From positions 45,166 to 109,165 of the forward strand of contig BJGC01000001.1 of assembly GCA_014190235.1 (NCBI GenBank): a stretch of DNA of 64,000 bases, written 5' to 3'. The stretch is from Actinomycetes bacterium. Lineage in GTDB: Bacteria > Actinomycetota > Acidimicrobiia > Acidimicrobiales > Ilumatobacteraceae. Position numbers and translations under genes: made by a program. Within the stretch, counting starts at the first letter, position 1. Every line of letters starts with the position of its first letter. A model generated the notes under the pieces. That model searched no databases. It saw only the letters and a program-made list of their open reading frames with translations, and was not told where the DNA came from. This document shows positions 33,246-42,788 of the stretch, piece by piece.

Positions 33246-35879
33246 ATGGCCGTCACACGAAGCACAAGTACATCTGCGCGTTCGGCTGACGATCTCCGTT
33301 CAATCTTCACGTCGTTTTTTGCTGCACGTCAACACTCTGTTGTCCAATCAGCAAGTCTGATTCCCCATGATCCAACCCTGCTCTTTACGGTGGCCGGAAT
33401 GGTGCCGTTCAAGCCATATTTTGTGGGGGACGAAGTCGCTCCATATCAACGAGCAGTTAGCGTGCAAAAATGCGCGCGCGCCGGTGGCAAACATAACGAT
33501 CTTGACGAGGTAGGCAGAACCACTCGGCATCTTGTCTTTTTTGAGATGCTCGGGAATTTTAGTTTTGGAGATTATTTTAAAAAAGAAGCGATTCCTTGGT
33601 CTTGGGAGTTGGCAACGGAAGTATTCGGATTTGATGGTGATCGTTTGTGGATCACTGTTCACGAGAGTGACGATGAGGCCGAACAGATTTGGCACGATGT
33701 CGTGGGCGTACCGATGAATCGTATTCAGCGTCTCGGGGATAAAGATAATTTCTGGCAAGCCGGAGACACCGGACCATGTGGGCCGTGCTCAGAAATTCAT
33801 ATCGATCGCGGGCCATCGTTTGGACCAGAGGGTGGACCACTCAACGACCCAGCAGGAGACCGTTTTCTTGAATTTTGGAATCTTGTGTTTATGCAATACA
33901 ACCAAGCGCCGGATGGTTCGCGATCACCTTTGCCTAAGCCAAGTATCGATACGGGTGCTGGACTCGAAAGAATTCTCGCGTTGGCTCAAAACGTTGGGTC
34001 AGTGTGGGAGACAGATGTGCTGTATCCACTGATTGAGGGTGCCCAAGCCGCAACAAATGCGACATATCAAGTGGGCGACTATCAAGATCGGGCGAGCTTT
34101 AGCCTACGCGTGCTTGCCGAGCATGCGCGATCAGCAACCATGCTGGTAAATGACGGAGTGTTTCCTTCTAATGAGAATCGCGGATATGTTCTGCGTCGCA
34201 TCATTCGACGTGCTGTTCGCCACGCATATTTGCTCGGGACTGAGAAACTTGTGATGCCAGGCTTAGCGAAAACAGCAATTGACATTATGGGAAATGCTTA
34301 TCCTGAACTGCATAAAAATTCAGATTTCATTCTCGGAGTTATAACAAAAGAAGAAGAACGCTTTCGGCACACGCTAAAAAATGGTCTAGGCATTCTTGAG
34401 GCCGATTTGGCGAGTGGTGCAAAAGAACTTTCTGGCAAGGCCACTTTCTTGTTGCACGACACCTATGGATTTCCACTTGAATTAACCCAAGAAATCGTGG
34501 GCGAGCGCGGGGTAACGCTAGATATTGCTGGTTTCGAGTCCGAGATGGCAGCGCAACGTAAGCGCGCAAAAGATGCACGCAAGACAGGCAGATCCGATGC
34601 CGACCGTGTTGAGGATTATCGCGAGATTATGGAACGAACAGGCACAACTGAGTTTGTTGGCTACACGCACGACGAGGCTGAGGCTACAGTCGTAGCGGTC
34701 ATCGAGGGCGATGATGGCCATATCGAAGTGTTCCTTGATCGCACGCCGTTTTACTCTGAGAGTGGTGGGCAAGTCGGAGACATTGGCCGTATCGAATCGG
34801 CAACAGTTTCAATGCGTGTTCTTGACACCAACTTTGCCTTGCCTGGACTACGCCGCCATATTGCGGTTCTCGAAACAGGCGAGGTTGAGATTGGGCAAAC
34901 AGTGACGGCATCCATTGATGTCGAAGCACGCTTAGCAACACGACGAAATCACACCGCAACACATATTTTGCATTGGGCATTGCGAACTGTGCTGGGTGAA
35001 CACGTCAAACAAGCCGGGTCACTTGTATCGCCAGACAGACTGAGATTTGACTTCAGCCACTACGACGCCGTGACAAGCGACGAAATCCGCCAGATTGAAA
35101 TTCTTGCCAATCAAGAAGTTCTCAACAACACGAATGTGAGTGCAATCGAAACCAGCAAGGAAGACGCAATGGCCGGAGGCGCAATCGCGTTTTTTGGAGA
35201 CAAATACGGTGATCTTGTTCGCGTGTTACGGGCGGGTTCCTCGACGGAACTGTGTGGCGGAACACATGTAAAGGCCACCGGCGATATCGGAACAATTAAA
35301 GTCATATCAGAAGGATCAATCGGATCAAACTTGCGCCGCATTGAGGCAGTGACGGGTCAGCAGACAATTTCGTATATGCAAAGAACTGATGTGATGGTGA
35401 ACAAAGTGAGCGAACGGGTGGGTGGCCGACCAGATGACATCTTGGCTGGTGTCGAGCGTCGTTTAGATGAAATGAAACTTTTGCAGGACGAAATGAAGTT
35501 TCTGCGGTCACAAATAAATGCCACGAGAGCCGCTGATCTTATTCAGCAAGCAGTCGATGGTGTGGTTGTGGGTCGTGTCGATGGCTTGTCTGCGACAGAT
35601 TTGCGAGAACTCGGCGTTGCTATCCGACAGCATCCCCAAGTTTTAGTGGCGGTTCTCGGCGGCATCACTGACACCGGAGGTGTTTCGCTTGTCGCTGCAA
35701 TCACATCTGAAGTCAAAATCACAGCGCAAGAGATCATAAAAGACGCTGCCAAAAAAGTTGGTGGGGGTGGTGGTGGCAAAGGAGACGTTGCGACTGCGGG
35801 CGGCAAAAACATCGAAGCGATTGACGAAGCACTCGAGATCGCACGACAACATGCAATGTCAGCGGTTAGCGGTCACTAG
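33246..35879 (+). CDS. alaS: Alanine--tRNA ligase
   Basis: Class II synthetase of 877 residues with proofreading. The catalytic domain has FFAARQHSVVQSASLIPH and GDKDNFWQAGDTGPCGPCSEI; the editing domain has the zinc residues in RRNHTATHILH (about 566-576) and CGGTHVKATGDIG (about 669). The C-terminal oligomerisation domain ends with a glycine-rich loop (KKVGGGGGGKG). The length and order of domains are standard. ruvX starts five bases after the stop. Confidence 0.97.
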   Translation: MAVTRSTSTSARSADDLRSIFTSFFAARQHSVVQSASLIPHDPTLLFTVAGMVPFKPYFVGDEVAPYQRAVSVQKCARAGGKHNDLDEVGRTTRHLVFFEMLGNFSFGDYFKKEAIPWSWELATEVFGFDGDRLWITVHESDDEAEQIWHDVVGVPMNRIQRLGDKDNFWQAGDTGPCGPCSEIHIDRGPSFGPEGGPLNDPAGDRFLEFWNLVFMQYNQAPDGSRSPLPKPSIDTGAGLERILALAQNVGSVWETDVLYPLIEGAQAATNATYQVGDYQDRASFSLRVLAEHARSATMLVNDGVFPSNENRGYVLRRIIRRAVRHAYLLGTEKLVMPGLAKTAIDIMGNAYPELHKNSDFILGVITKEEERFRHTLKNGLGILEADLASGAKELSGKATFLLHDTYGFPLELTQEIVGERGVTLDIAGFESEMAAQRKRAKDARKTGRSDADRVEDYREIMERTGTTEFVGYTHDEAEATVVAVIEGDDGHIEVFLDRTPFYSESGGQVGDIGRIESATVSMRVLDTNFALPGLRRHIAVLETGEVEIGQTVTASIDVEARLATRRNHTATHILHWALRTVLGEHVKQAGSLVSPDRLRFDFSHYDAVTSDEIRQIEILANQEVLNNTNVSAIETSKEDAMAGGAIAFFGDKYGDLVRVLRAGSSTELCGGTHVKATGDIGTIKVISEGSIGSNLRRIEAVTGQQTISYMQRTDVMVNKVSERVGGRPDDILAGVERRLDEMKLLQDEMKFLRSQINATRAADLIQQAVDGVVVGRVDGLSATDLRELGVAIRQHPQVLVAVLGGITDTGGVSLVAAITSEVKITAQEIIKDAAKKVGGGGGGKGDVATAGGKNIEAIDEALEIARQHAMSAVSGH

Positions 35880-35884
35880 ATCTG

Positions 35885-36313
35885 ATGCGTGTCTTGGGGC
35901 TCGATCTAGGAACTAAGCGAATTGGAATCGCGGTGAGCGACCGCAGTGGCACAATCGCAACACCTTTACTTGTATTGCAGCGATCAAAAACAAAGACACA
36001 AGATCATGCAGAGATCCATCGTTTGATTCTTGAAGAAGAAGCTGTCGCAATCGTTGTGGGAATGCCATACACGCTGCGCGGCGAAATGGGCGCAACTGCC
36101 AAGTCCGCAGAAGCAGAGTGCACGCAACTCGCCAAGGTGGTTGGTGTGCCCGTGTATATCCATGACGAACGCTTCACCACGGTGACTGCAGACAGATCGC
36201 TGATGGAGGCTCGAATGAAAGCAGATGCCAGACGACGCGTGGTCGACAAGGTGGCAGCAGCAGTCATGCTGCAGTCGTGGCTTGATGCGCAACCAAAGCC
36301 AGAGAAGCCATGA
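35885..36313 (+). CDS. ruvX: Pre-16S rRNA nuclease / Holliday junction resolvase-like YqgF
   Basis: A 142-residue RNase H-like protein needed for 16S rRNA 5' end maturation in bacteria. It starts with LGLDLGTKRIGIAVSD (first catalytic Asp), has VVGMPYTLRGEMG, and DERFTTVTADRSLME with the conserved acidic residue, ending in VDKVAAAVMLQSWLD. The alaS-ruvX-mltG-aroE order is common in actinobacteria. It overlaps mltG by 4 bases. Confidence 0.94.
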   Translation: MRVLGLDLGTKRIGIAVSDRSGTIATPLLVLQRSKTKTQDHAEIHRLILEEEAVAIVVGMPYTLRGEMGATAKSAEAECTQLAKVVGVPVYIHDERFTTVTADRSLMEARMKADARRRVVDKVAAAVMLQSWLDAQPKPEKP

Positions 36314-37536
36314 GCAACAACTCCGGAGATCCTCTCCTTGACACAGGCAAAGACGTGTTGGGGGGTGTCGGCGAACTAGCAGTCGACTGGCAGAACGACC
36401 CCTGGGATGTTGAAACCATTGTGACCGAAGATGGCGTTGATGTAATTGGGGCGAACGTTCCTAAAAACGTTCAGGCACTGATACGAATCGCTTTGCTCGT
36501 TTCACTGGTCGCGGTTCTCGTTATCGGGCTTGCGGGCTTATGGTTCGTGCGACAAATTAATCCTGGAGGCGTCGTTGCGACTCCAATAAATTTTACAATT
36601 AATGAGGGCGACACGTTAAAAAGTGTCAGTAATCGCCTCAAGCGGGATGGTGTGATTACGAATGCGACTGTGTTTCGGTGGTACGTGGCGCGCAAGGGAG
36701 GAATCGTTTTACTGCCAGGGTATTACTCGCTCAAGCCTCACGACACGGCCGGAAACATTACCCGCGTCCTTAATACACCTCCAGCACAAACGTTCATCAA
36801 AGTGACGTTTCCGGAGGGCTTTACGATTGCTCAGATGGCAGAACGTTTAGGGTCAAAAGTATCGTACTTATCGATAGATGACTTCAACTTGGCGCTCAAT
36901 GATCGGACGATTCGTTCTGAGTTTCAGCCCAAAGATGTGACCAGCCTTGAGGGCTTGTTGTTTCCCGATACTTATCAAGTCTCAGGGGATGACAACGAAA
37001 CACGCATCGTGCAGCGCATGGTTCAACTCATGGAACGCGTCGGCCGTCAAGAAAAAATCAATGAGTCACAAGCTCGTGTGGGGTATTCGGCGTACAAGGT
37101 TTTGATCATCGCGTCAATGATCGAGAGGGAAGCAAAAGTGCCACAAGACAGGGCAAAGATTGCCAGAGTGATCTACAACCGCCTGGCGTTAGGAATGCCC
37201 CTCGCAATTGACGCCACGTTGTTGTATGGCGCAGATCCCGAAGCATCTTTTGCTGATCTCAAAGCAGTCGATGGCCCCTACAACACGTATACGCGAAAAG
37301 GTCTACCCCCAACTCCCATCGCAAACCCTGGCCGAGCATCAATTTCTGCTGCCTTAGCGCCTGCTCCAGACCCGCCGTTGAGCGATGCAATATGTCAGGG
37401 TGCTCCACGTGGGACAAAGTGTCAGTATTTATATTATGTACTCGCCGATGCTGAAGGACGCCACGTCTTTGCCGCAACCTATGAACAGCATCTCGCCAAC
37501 GTGGAAAAAGCCCGCGTTGCGGGATTACTGAAGTGA
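36310..37536 (+). CDS. mltG: Endolytic murein transglycosylase MltG
   Basis: A 408-residue membrane protein that cuts newly made glycan strands to set their length. The cytosolic N-terminal 55 residues are acidic, and one membrane helix follows (about 56-76, IRIALLVSLVAVLVIGLAGL). A LysM-like region carries FTINEGDTLKSVSNRLKRDG, and the YceG catalytic domain includes IIASMIEREAKV, with Glu272 in the place of the E. coli catalytic glutamate, and GLPPTPIANPGRASI. It is coupled to ruvX before and aroE after by 4-base overlaps. Confidence 0.93.
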   Translation: MSNNSGDPLLDTGKDVLGGVGELAVDWQNDPWDVETIVTEDGVDVIGANVPKNVQALIRIALLVSLVAVLVIGLAGLWFVRQINPGGVVATPINFTINEGDTLKSVSNRLKRDGVITNATVFRWYVARKGGIVLLPGYYSLKPHDTAGNITRVLNTPPAQTFIKVTFPEGFTIAQMAERLGSKVSYLSIDDFNLALNDRTIRSEFQPKDVTSLEGLLFPDTYQVSGDDNETRIVQRMVQLMERVGRQEKINESQARVGYSAYKVLIIASMIEREAKVPQDRAKIARVIYNRLALGMPLAIDATLLYGADPEASFADLKAVDGPYNTYTRKGLPPTPIANPGRASISAALAPAPDPPLSDAICQGAPRGTKCQYLYYVLADAEGRHVFAATYEQHLANVEKARVAGLLK

Positions 37537-38384
37537 GCGTTGCGCAGTTGCCTGTTGCTGCTGTCATCGGTTCGCCGATTCAGCAGAGTTTGTCGCCTTC
37601 AATCTTTCGTGCAGCGTTTGCTGAGGCTGGTCGTGACTGGGGATACGTTGGCATAGAGGTGAGTATTGAGACAATTGGCCAAGCAATAAGCGAAGCCATT
37701 GCAAAGAATTTAATTGGCCTGTCGGTCACGATGCCATTAAAGGAAGCAATCATTGATTTTCTTGATGAAGTAGACCCAGTTGCACAGACCTTGCGCGCAG
37801 TGAACTCTGTACGAATCAACAATGGTCACACCTATGGGCTCAACACAGATGGCGACGGGTGCAGTGATGCCCTCGTCGCTCAAGGTCACACGGTAATTTC
37901 TGGTGCACATGCGATTGTGCTGGGGGCCGGAGGCACCGCTAGATCCGTTGCTCTCGCGCTCGTGCGCAGAGGAGCAAGCGTAAAGATGGTGAATCGCACG
38001 TTAAAAAATGTTGAGCGAGCAGTCGAGCTCGTTCGATCTTACCCAGAGAGCAGCACTGGTGATATCGAGGTCGGCGATGAAAGCGCGTTTGGTGATGCAT
38101 CGATCATTGTGAATTGCACATCAGTCGGAATGGCAACAACAGGAGTCTCTCCGATAAATGTCGAAAAGATTCGTCGCGATGCAGTAGTTATGGATGCTGT
38201 GTATCAGCCTTTGCACACTGAGTTGTTACTAATGGCTCAGGCTCGTGGATGCACCGTGGTCGATGGTTTGTGGATGCTCATTTATCAAGCAATGCGACAG
38301 CATGAGGCATGGTGTGGCACGGTTCCTGATGTATCAGTGATGAGAACTGCGGCGGAGCAAGAACTCAGCCGGCGAGAGCAGTAG
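37533..38384 (+). CDS. aroE: Shikimate dehydrogenase
   Basis: NADPH-dependent reduction of 3-dehydroshikimate, step four of the chorismate pathway. The 283-residue protein has SPIQQSLSPSIFRAAF (substrate serines), VTMPLKEAI (catalytic Lys), NTDGDG (Asp) and the nucleotide-binding loop VLGAGGTARSVALAL, followed by NRT, which is the NADPH-type signal. GTG start overlapping the mltG stop. Its TAG stop is the first half of the aroC promoter hexamer. Confidence 0.95.
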   Translation: MSVAQLPVAAVIGSPIQQSLSPSIFRAAFAEAGRDWGYVGIEVSIETIGQAISEAIAKNLIGLSVTMPLKEAIIDFLDEVDPVAQTLRAVNSVRINNGHTYGLNTDGDGCSDALVAQGHTVISGAHAIVLGAGGTARSVALALVRRGASVKMVNRTLKNVERAVELVRSYPESSTGDIEVGDESAFGDASIIVNCTSVGMATTGVSPINVEKIRRDAVVMDAVYQPLHTELLLMAQARGCTVVDGLWMLIYQAMRQHEAWCGTVPDVSVMRTAAEQELSRREQ

Positions 38385-38387
38385 CCT
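38382..38387 (+). promoter_or_regulatory. Predicted -10 element of aroC, overlapping the aroE stop codon
   Basis: TAGCCT, whose TAG is the aroE stop. It lies 7 bases before GTG 38395 and only 4 before ATG 38392, which favours the GTG as the leaderless start. Confidence 0.5.
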
Positions 38388-38394
38388 AGGTATG

Positions 38395-39561
38395 GTGCTG
38401 CGCTACTTAACCGCCGGAGAATCTCATGGACGAGCCCTGACAGTCATTGTCGAGGGATTGCCAGCGGGCATGCCCGTGCTGGCCTCCGACATTGAATCAG
38501 AAATGGCGCGGCGACGTTTGGGGTACGGTCGGGGCCCACGGCAGCGTTTTGAACAAGATGTCATCACGTTGGTTGGCGGCGTCCGCCACGGCAGAACATT
38601 GGGCTCGCCAATATCGATAGAAATTCAAAACTCTGAATGGTTTCGCAGTGATAAATGGCATGCCGAAATGTCCCCTGAACCTGGAGCAACAGAATCGCCA
38701 CTCACGCAACCTCGTCCTGGTCATGCCGATCTCACCGGAATGCAAAAGTATGGTTTCTCCGACGCGCGCGATGTGCTCGAGCGCGCGAGTGCACGCGAGA
38801 CAGCGGCAAGGGTGGCTGCTGGTGCGCTTGCAAAGCTGCTGCTATCTCATCTTGGTGTTTCCGTATTTAGTCATGTCATTCAGATTGGCGCGGTACGGGC
38901 AACTGGTGAAGCTGTTCCGCGCCCCGAAGATTTAGCGGCAATCGATGCGTCTGAAGTGCGATGTTTTCATACAGACACAGAGGCTCAAATGATCGCTCAT
39001 ATCGAAGACGCCGCACGTGACGGCGACAGCCTCGGAGGCATCGTCGAAGTATTGGCGTACGGCGTTCCGATTGGCTTGGGAAGTTATGTCCACTGGGATC
39101 GAAAAATTGATGCCTTGCTCGCACAGTCGGTGATGAGTATTCAGGCGGTCAAGGGCGTCGAGATCGGCGATGGTTTTGGAGTTGCTGGCGTGCGCGGCAG
39201 CCTCGCGCATGACGCAATTTCTTGGGATGAGACGGGCAAGACCTATCGCCGTGAAACAATGAAAGCTGGTGGCACCGAAGGTGGCATGACAACGGGTGAG
39301 CCACTTGTCGTGCGCGCAGCAATGAAACCACTCGCCACCCTGAATCGACCGACGCTTAAAACAGTTGACACGATTACAAAACAAGAGACGGTGAGTTTTA
39401 AAGAGCGCACGGATGTAACGGCTGTTCCAGCAATGGGTGTTGTCGCCGAAACGATGGTCGCACTCGTTTTGGCTACTGAGGCACAACGAAAATTTGGTGG
39501 AGACTCTCTTGCAGAATTCGTGCGCAATGCGCGGGCCTTTTCTGACAATCTGGCACCATGA
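38395..39561 (+). CDS. aroC: Chorismate synthase
   Basis: Converts EPSP to chorismate using reduced FMN, last step of the pathway, 388 residues. LRYLTAGESHGRALT at the N-terminus, RRLGYGRGPRQRFEQD, the long RPGHADLTGMQKYGFSDARD segment and GGMTTGEPLVVRAAMKP are all conserved. Start choice between ATG 38392 and GTG 38395 is open; GTG gives the usual Met-Leu-Arg start and the better promoter spacing. The gene for EPSP synthase (aroA) is not in this cluster. The end overlaps aroK by 4 bases. Confidence 0.96.
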   Translation: MLRYLTAGESHGRALTVIVEGLPAGMPVLASDIESEMARRRLGYGRGPRQRFEQDVITLVGGVRHGRTLGSPISIEIQNSEWFRSDKWHAEMSPEPGATESPLTQPRPGHADLTGMQKYGFSDARDVLERASARETAARVAAGALAKLLLSHLGVSVFSHVIQIGAVRATGEAVPRPEDLAAIDASEVRCFHTDTEAQMIAHIEDAARDGDSLGGIVEVLAYGVPIGLGSYVHWDRKIDALLAQSVMSIQAVKGVEIGDGFGVAGVRGSLAHDAISWDETGKTYRRETMKAGGTEGGMTTGEPLVVRAAMKPLATLNRPTLKTVDTITKQETVSFKERTDVTAVPAMGVVAETMVALVLATEAQRKFGGDSLAEFVRNARAFSDNLAP

Positions 39562-40127
39562 GCCAGGACAATTCAAGCCATCCTGCACAAGCCACCCATC
39601 TTGTTTTGGTTGGTCTAATGGGGAGTGGAAAGACAACCATCGGTCGTCGCGTTGCCACAGAAACCGGCCGACAGTTTTTTGACACCGACATCATGGTTGA
39701 AGAAGACAGCGGACTAAATGTGCGGCAGATTTTTACACAATGGGGCGAGCCTGAGTTTCGTCGACTTGAGCACGTTGCGTTACTCACGGCACTGGCAGCG
39801 CACCAACCTGCAGTGATAGCAGCCGCTGGTGGAGTCGTTGTCTCTGATCTCAATCGAGAAGCGCTCGTGAAGGCGCGCAACGAAGGTCTTGCGCAAATCG
39901 TTTGGCTAAAAACTGAAGCGTCAACGCTTCTGTCGCGTGTACGAAATGGCGTCCACCGTCCAATGCTTGATGCAGACCCGGCAGCAGCCATACAGGCAAT
40001 GCAGGATCAACGTACGCAGTGGTATCAGGATTTATCATCTGTCATTGTGTCCACTGATGAGATGTCTGCCGCGCAGGTTGTGGCGGCGGTCGTGTCAGCA
40101 ATGAACGAGGGAAGCTCTCATGTCTGA
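39558..40127 (+). CDS. aroK: Shikimate kinase
   Basis: Phosphorylates shikimate with ATP. The 189-residue P-loop kinase has Walker A GLMGSGKTT (19-27), FDTDIMVEEDSG for shikimate binding, FRRLEHVALL, and AAGGVVV. The lid region has RNGVHRPML with the conserved arginines. It overlaps aroC by 4 bases and aroB by 8, the usual aroCKB arrangement. Confidence 0.96.
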   Translation: MSQDNSSHPAQATHLVLVGLMGSGKTTIGRRVATETGRQFFDTDIMVEEDSGLNVRQIFTQWGEPEFRRLEHVALLTALAAHQPAVIAAAGGVVVSDLNREALVKARNEGLAQIVWLKTEASTLLSRVRNGVHRPMLDADPAAAIQAMQDQRTQWYQDLSSVIVSTDEMSAAQVVAAVVSAMNEGSSHV

Positions 40128-41154
40128 CATGCAAACAGTTCAGGTCAAGCTAGAGGACCGTTCGTATCCAGTTTTTATTGGACGAGGTGCACGTCATGAG
40201 TTAGCGGCGCAGATCAACTCTTCAGTTCGTCGTATCGCTGTCGTCACTCAAGACGGCGTTCCTGCACAACTGATCCCGGAGTTTGCTGATCTCGAGACAC
40301 ACGCATTTGTGATCGGCGACGGGGAAATGCATAAGACACTTGACACAGTGCAGACTCTCTGCCGCTCTTTTTCTGAGGCCGGAATCACACGCTCCGATCT
40401 TGTTCTTGGCGTTGGCGGGGGACTGGTGACTGATGTTGCAGGATTCACAGCAGCGGTGTATCACCGTGGGCTTGGGGTGATGCATGTGGCAACCACGTTG
40501 TTGGGAATGATTGATGCAGCAATTGGTGGCAAGACGGGAGTCAACATTGCCGAAGGGAAAAATCTCATTGGTGCGTACTGGCAACCACAAGCAGTTGCAT
40601 GTGACATGGATGCGCTCTTGTCGCTCGGAGACCAAGACTTGCAATGTGGCTACGGCGAGATGGCCAAGTATCACTTTATTTCCCGACAAGATCTTTCTTT
40701 GCTACCACTGGGTCAACGAATAGCCCGATGTGTGCAGATCAAAGCAGACATTGTTGCTAGTGATGAGCGCGAGTCAGGACAACGAGCACTCCTGAACTAC
40801 GGACACACACTTGCACACGCCGTAGAAATTGCAACGAACTTTACTATGCCGCACGGAGTTGCCGTTTCGGTGGGCATCTTATACGCCGCGCATCTTGCTC
40901 AGGTGATGGGTCGCATCCCCGAGGCAAGAGTGCAAGAGCACTATGACATCGTGCATGGAATCTACAATCTACAAACGACCCTTCCCGCTGATTTTGATTC
41001 CGCGGCTGCGATTTCTTCGATGCGGCGTGATAAGAAAGCGCTCTCATCGTTGACCTTTGTGCTTGATTCCAAGGATGGTCTACAGATCGTCGACGGCATC
41101 CTGGAGCAAGACCTCAAACAAGCCTTTGACGCATTGCGAACTCGTCAGGGCTAA
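40120..41154 (+). CDS. aroB: 3-dehydroquinate synthase
   Basis: NAD-dependent lyase making 3-dehydroquinate from DAHP, 344 residues. GDGEMHKTLDTVQ, GVGGGLVTDVAGFTAAVYHR (NAD site), TTLLGMIDAAIGGKTGVN, and the metal-binding histidines in LLNYGHTLAHAVE and MPHGVAVSVG are present. It is followed by a 54-base gap with palindromes before aroQ. Confidence 0.96.
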   Translation: MSDMQTVQVKLEDRSYPVFIGRGARHELAAQINSSVRRIAVVTQDGVPAQLIPEFADLETHAFVIGDGEMHKTLDTVQTLCRSFSEAGITRSDLVLGVGGGLVTDVAGFTAAVYHRGLGVMHVATTLLGMIDAAIGGKTGVNIAEGKNLIGAYWQPQAVACDMDALLSLGDQDLQCGYGEMAKYHFISRQDLSLLPLGQRIARCVQIKADIVASDERESGQRALLNYGHTLAHAVEIATNFTMPHGVAVSVGILYAAHLAQVMGRIPEARVQEHYDIVHGIYNLQTTLPADFDSAAAISSMRRDKKALSSLTFVLDSKDGLQIVDGILEQDLKQAFDALRTRQG

Positions 41155-41167
41155 AGGGTTGAGCAAA

Positions 41168-41208
41168 ATCACCACATTGGTGGATCAGTCTCAGACTACG
41201 GTGGTGAT
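41168..41208. repeat. Nested inverted repeats in the aroB-aroQ gap
   Basis: ATCACCAC (41168-41175) is the exact reverse complement of GTGGTGAT (41201-41208), which abuts the aroQ GTG and includes part of its -10 element. Between them, CCAC/GTGG can form a smaller hairpin with the left arm, and AGTCT-C-AGACT (41187-41197) is a perfect palindrome. It could be a repressor site or a chance dyad. Confidence 0.4.
41197..41202 (+). promoter_or_regulatory. Predicted -10 element of aroQ
   Basis: TACGGT followed by exactly 6 bases and GTG at 41209; leaderless start predicted. Confidence 0.55.
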
Positions 41209-41652
41209 GTGAGCCTCATTAAAACAGTTCTTCTCATTCACGGACCGAATCTCAATCTGCTCGGAACACGCGAACCCGAGGTGTACGGAACGCAGACCCT
41301 GCTTGATCATGTCAAAGTCGCCGAGGCCGCCGTTGCTCAGCACGGAGCATCGCTCAAGTCTCTGCAGTCAAATTCAGAATCTCAAATCGTCGAAGCAATT
41401 CATTCTGCCAGCGGAACAATTGATGCAATCATTATTAATCCTGGCGCGTTCACTCATTACAGTTGGGCGATTCACGATGCACTCAAGTCATTTGCTGGGC
41501 CAGTTGTTGAAGTTCATCTTTCTAATCCAGCAGCAAGAGAGCCATTTCGACACACGAGCGTGATTGCTTCGGTTGCAATCGGTACTATCGCTGGCTTTGG
41601 TGGACAAGGTTACGAACTCGCAGCGCATGCGCTTTTTCATCACGGCAGCTGA
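41209..41652 (+). CDS. aroQ: 3-dehydroquinate dehydratase, type II
   Basis: Dehydrates 3-dehydroquinate to 3-dehydroshikimate. The 147-residue type II enzyme begins HGPNLNLLGTREPEVYG with catalytic Tyr26 and the conserved Arg21; INPGAFTHYSWAIHDAL and VEVHLSNPAAREPFR supply the catalytic histidine and substrate-binding residues. It forms a dodecamer in other species. GTG start set by TACGGT six bases upstream. The peptidase gene starts five bases after the stop. Confidence 0.95.
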   Translation: MSLIKTVLLIHGPNLNLLGTREPEVYGTQTLLDHVKVAEAAVAQHGASLKSLQSNSESQIVEAIHSASGTIDAIIINPGAFTHYSWAIHDALKSFAGPVVEVHLSNPAAREPFRHTSVIASVAIGTIAGFGGQGYELAAHALFHHGS

Positions 41653-41657
41653 GTTTT

Positions 41658-42788
41658 ATGTTTAAGCACGAAACATTGACGCCGATAGATGTTCGAGATC
41701 GCATCATCCGAACATGCAAAGTGTTGTCTGCGCAGAATCTTCGTTGGGTTTTGCTGCATGACCTGACCAATATTCAATGGTTAACAGGATTCACCGGAAG
41801 TGCAGGCGTGGTGCTCATTGACGCACAAAGTGCGGCGTTGCATCTTTTCACGGATGGTCGCTATGTCGAACAGGCCCAACACCAGAGTAGAGATGCTCAG
41901 GCAGTCGTGCTCGTACATAGGGTCTCTACGGTGGCGGAGCGATGCGTCCTGATTGCGACACTCGTCAATGGGTCGACGGTGTCTGTTGGTTCTGCTGATG
42001 TGACCGTGTCGCTCTTTGAAATACTAAAAGAGCATCTTGAGGTGCAAACAACTCACCAGCATGCTGTCTTTGCAGAGTTGCGCAGAATAAAAGATGCTCC
42101 CGAGATGGAGCGCATTAATCAGGCTGCATCAATCGCCGATCAAGCCCTGCAACGCGTCGTTTCTGCTGGTCTGTGTGGGTTAACAGAGAAACACATCCGC
42201 AATGAAATTGATAGAACCATGCAGGACCTGGGGGCCGATGGGGTCTCATTCGACACGATTGTTGCGACAGGACCAAATGCTGCATTACCTCATCATCGTC
42301 CCGATGCGACTGTTGTGATGCCAGGACATTTGGTTGTGATTGACATGGGGGCACTGGTCGATGGCTATCACTCAGATATGACGCGAACAATTAAAGTTGG
42401 CGAACCTAGTTCTGATGACCTAGCGGTGTTTGATGTGGTGTGCAGAGCACAGGCTGCAGGAGTCGACGCCGTAACAGCAGGGGTGACAGCAAGAGAGGTC
42501 GATACGGCATGTCGCTCTATTATCGGAGATGCGGGCTATGGCCAATACTTCACACATGGGACCGGTCACGGCGTCGGTCTAGTGATACATGAAGAACCCT
42601 TCATAAATGATCGATCCCAACAGGTCTTATTGGCTGGCGAAGTAGTGACTGTGGAGCCTGGGGTCTATCGTGGTGGGGTCAGCGGCGTCCGCATCGAAGA
42701 TCTGGTGGAAGTCACTAGTAACGGATGTCGCCTTGTTAGCCAAACTCCCAAGGATTTGTCATGCCCGCCATTTCAACGAACGATCTAA
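41658..42788 (+). CDS. pepQ: M24 family Xaa-Pro aminopeptidase
   Basis: A 376-residue metallopeptidase of the creatinase/prolidase fold that removes residues next to proline. The dinuclear metal ligands are visible: the aspartates in [19 protein letters not shown], histidine in HGTGHGVGL, and glutamates in HEEPF and VEPGVY. The N-terminal creatinase domain includes [10 protein letters not shown] and [11 protein letters not shown]. Whether it is an aminopeptidase or a dipeptidase is uncertain. The gene lies directly before efp, as in many bacteria, and overlaps it by 28 bases. Confidence 0.9.
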   Translation: MFKHETLTPIDVRDRIIRTCKVLSAQNLRWVLLHDLTNIQWLTGFTGSAGVVLIDAQSAALHLFTDGRYVEQAQHQSRDAQAVVLVHRVSTVAERCVLIATLVNGSTVSVGSADVTVSLFEILKEHLEVQTTHQHAVFAELRRIKDAPEMERINQAASIADQALQRVVSAGLCGLTEKHIRNEIDRTMQDLGADGVSFDTIVATGPNAALPHHRPDATVVMPGHLVVIDMGALVDGYHSDMTRTIKVGEPSSDDLAVFDVVCRAQAAGVDAVTAGVTAREVDTACRSIIGDAGYGQYFTHGTGHGVGLVIHEEPFINDRSQQVLLAGEVVTVEPGVYRGGVSGVRIEDLVEVTSNGCRLVSQTPKDLSCPPFQRTI

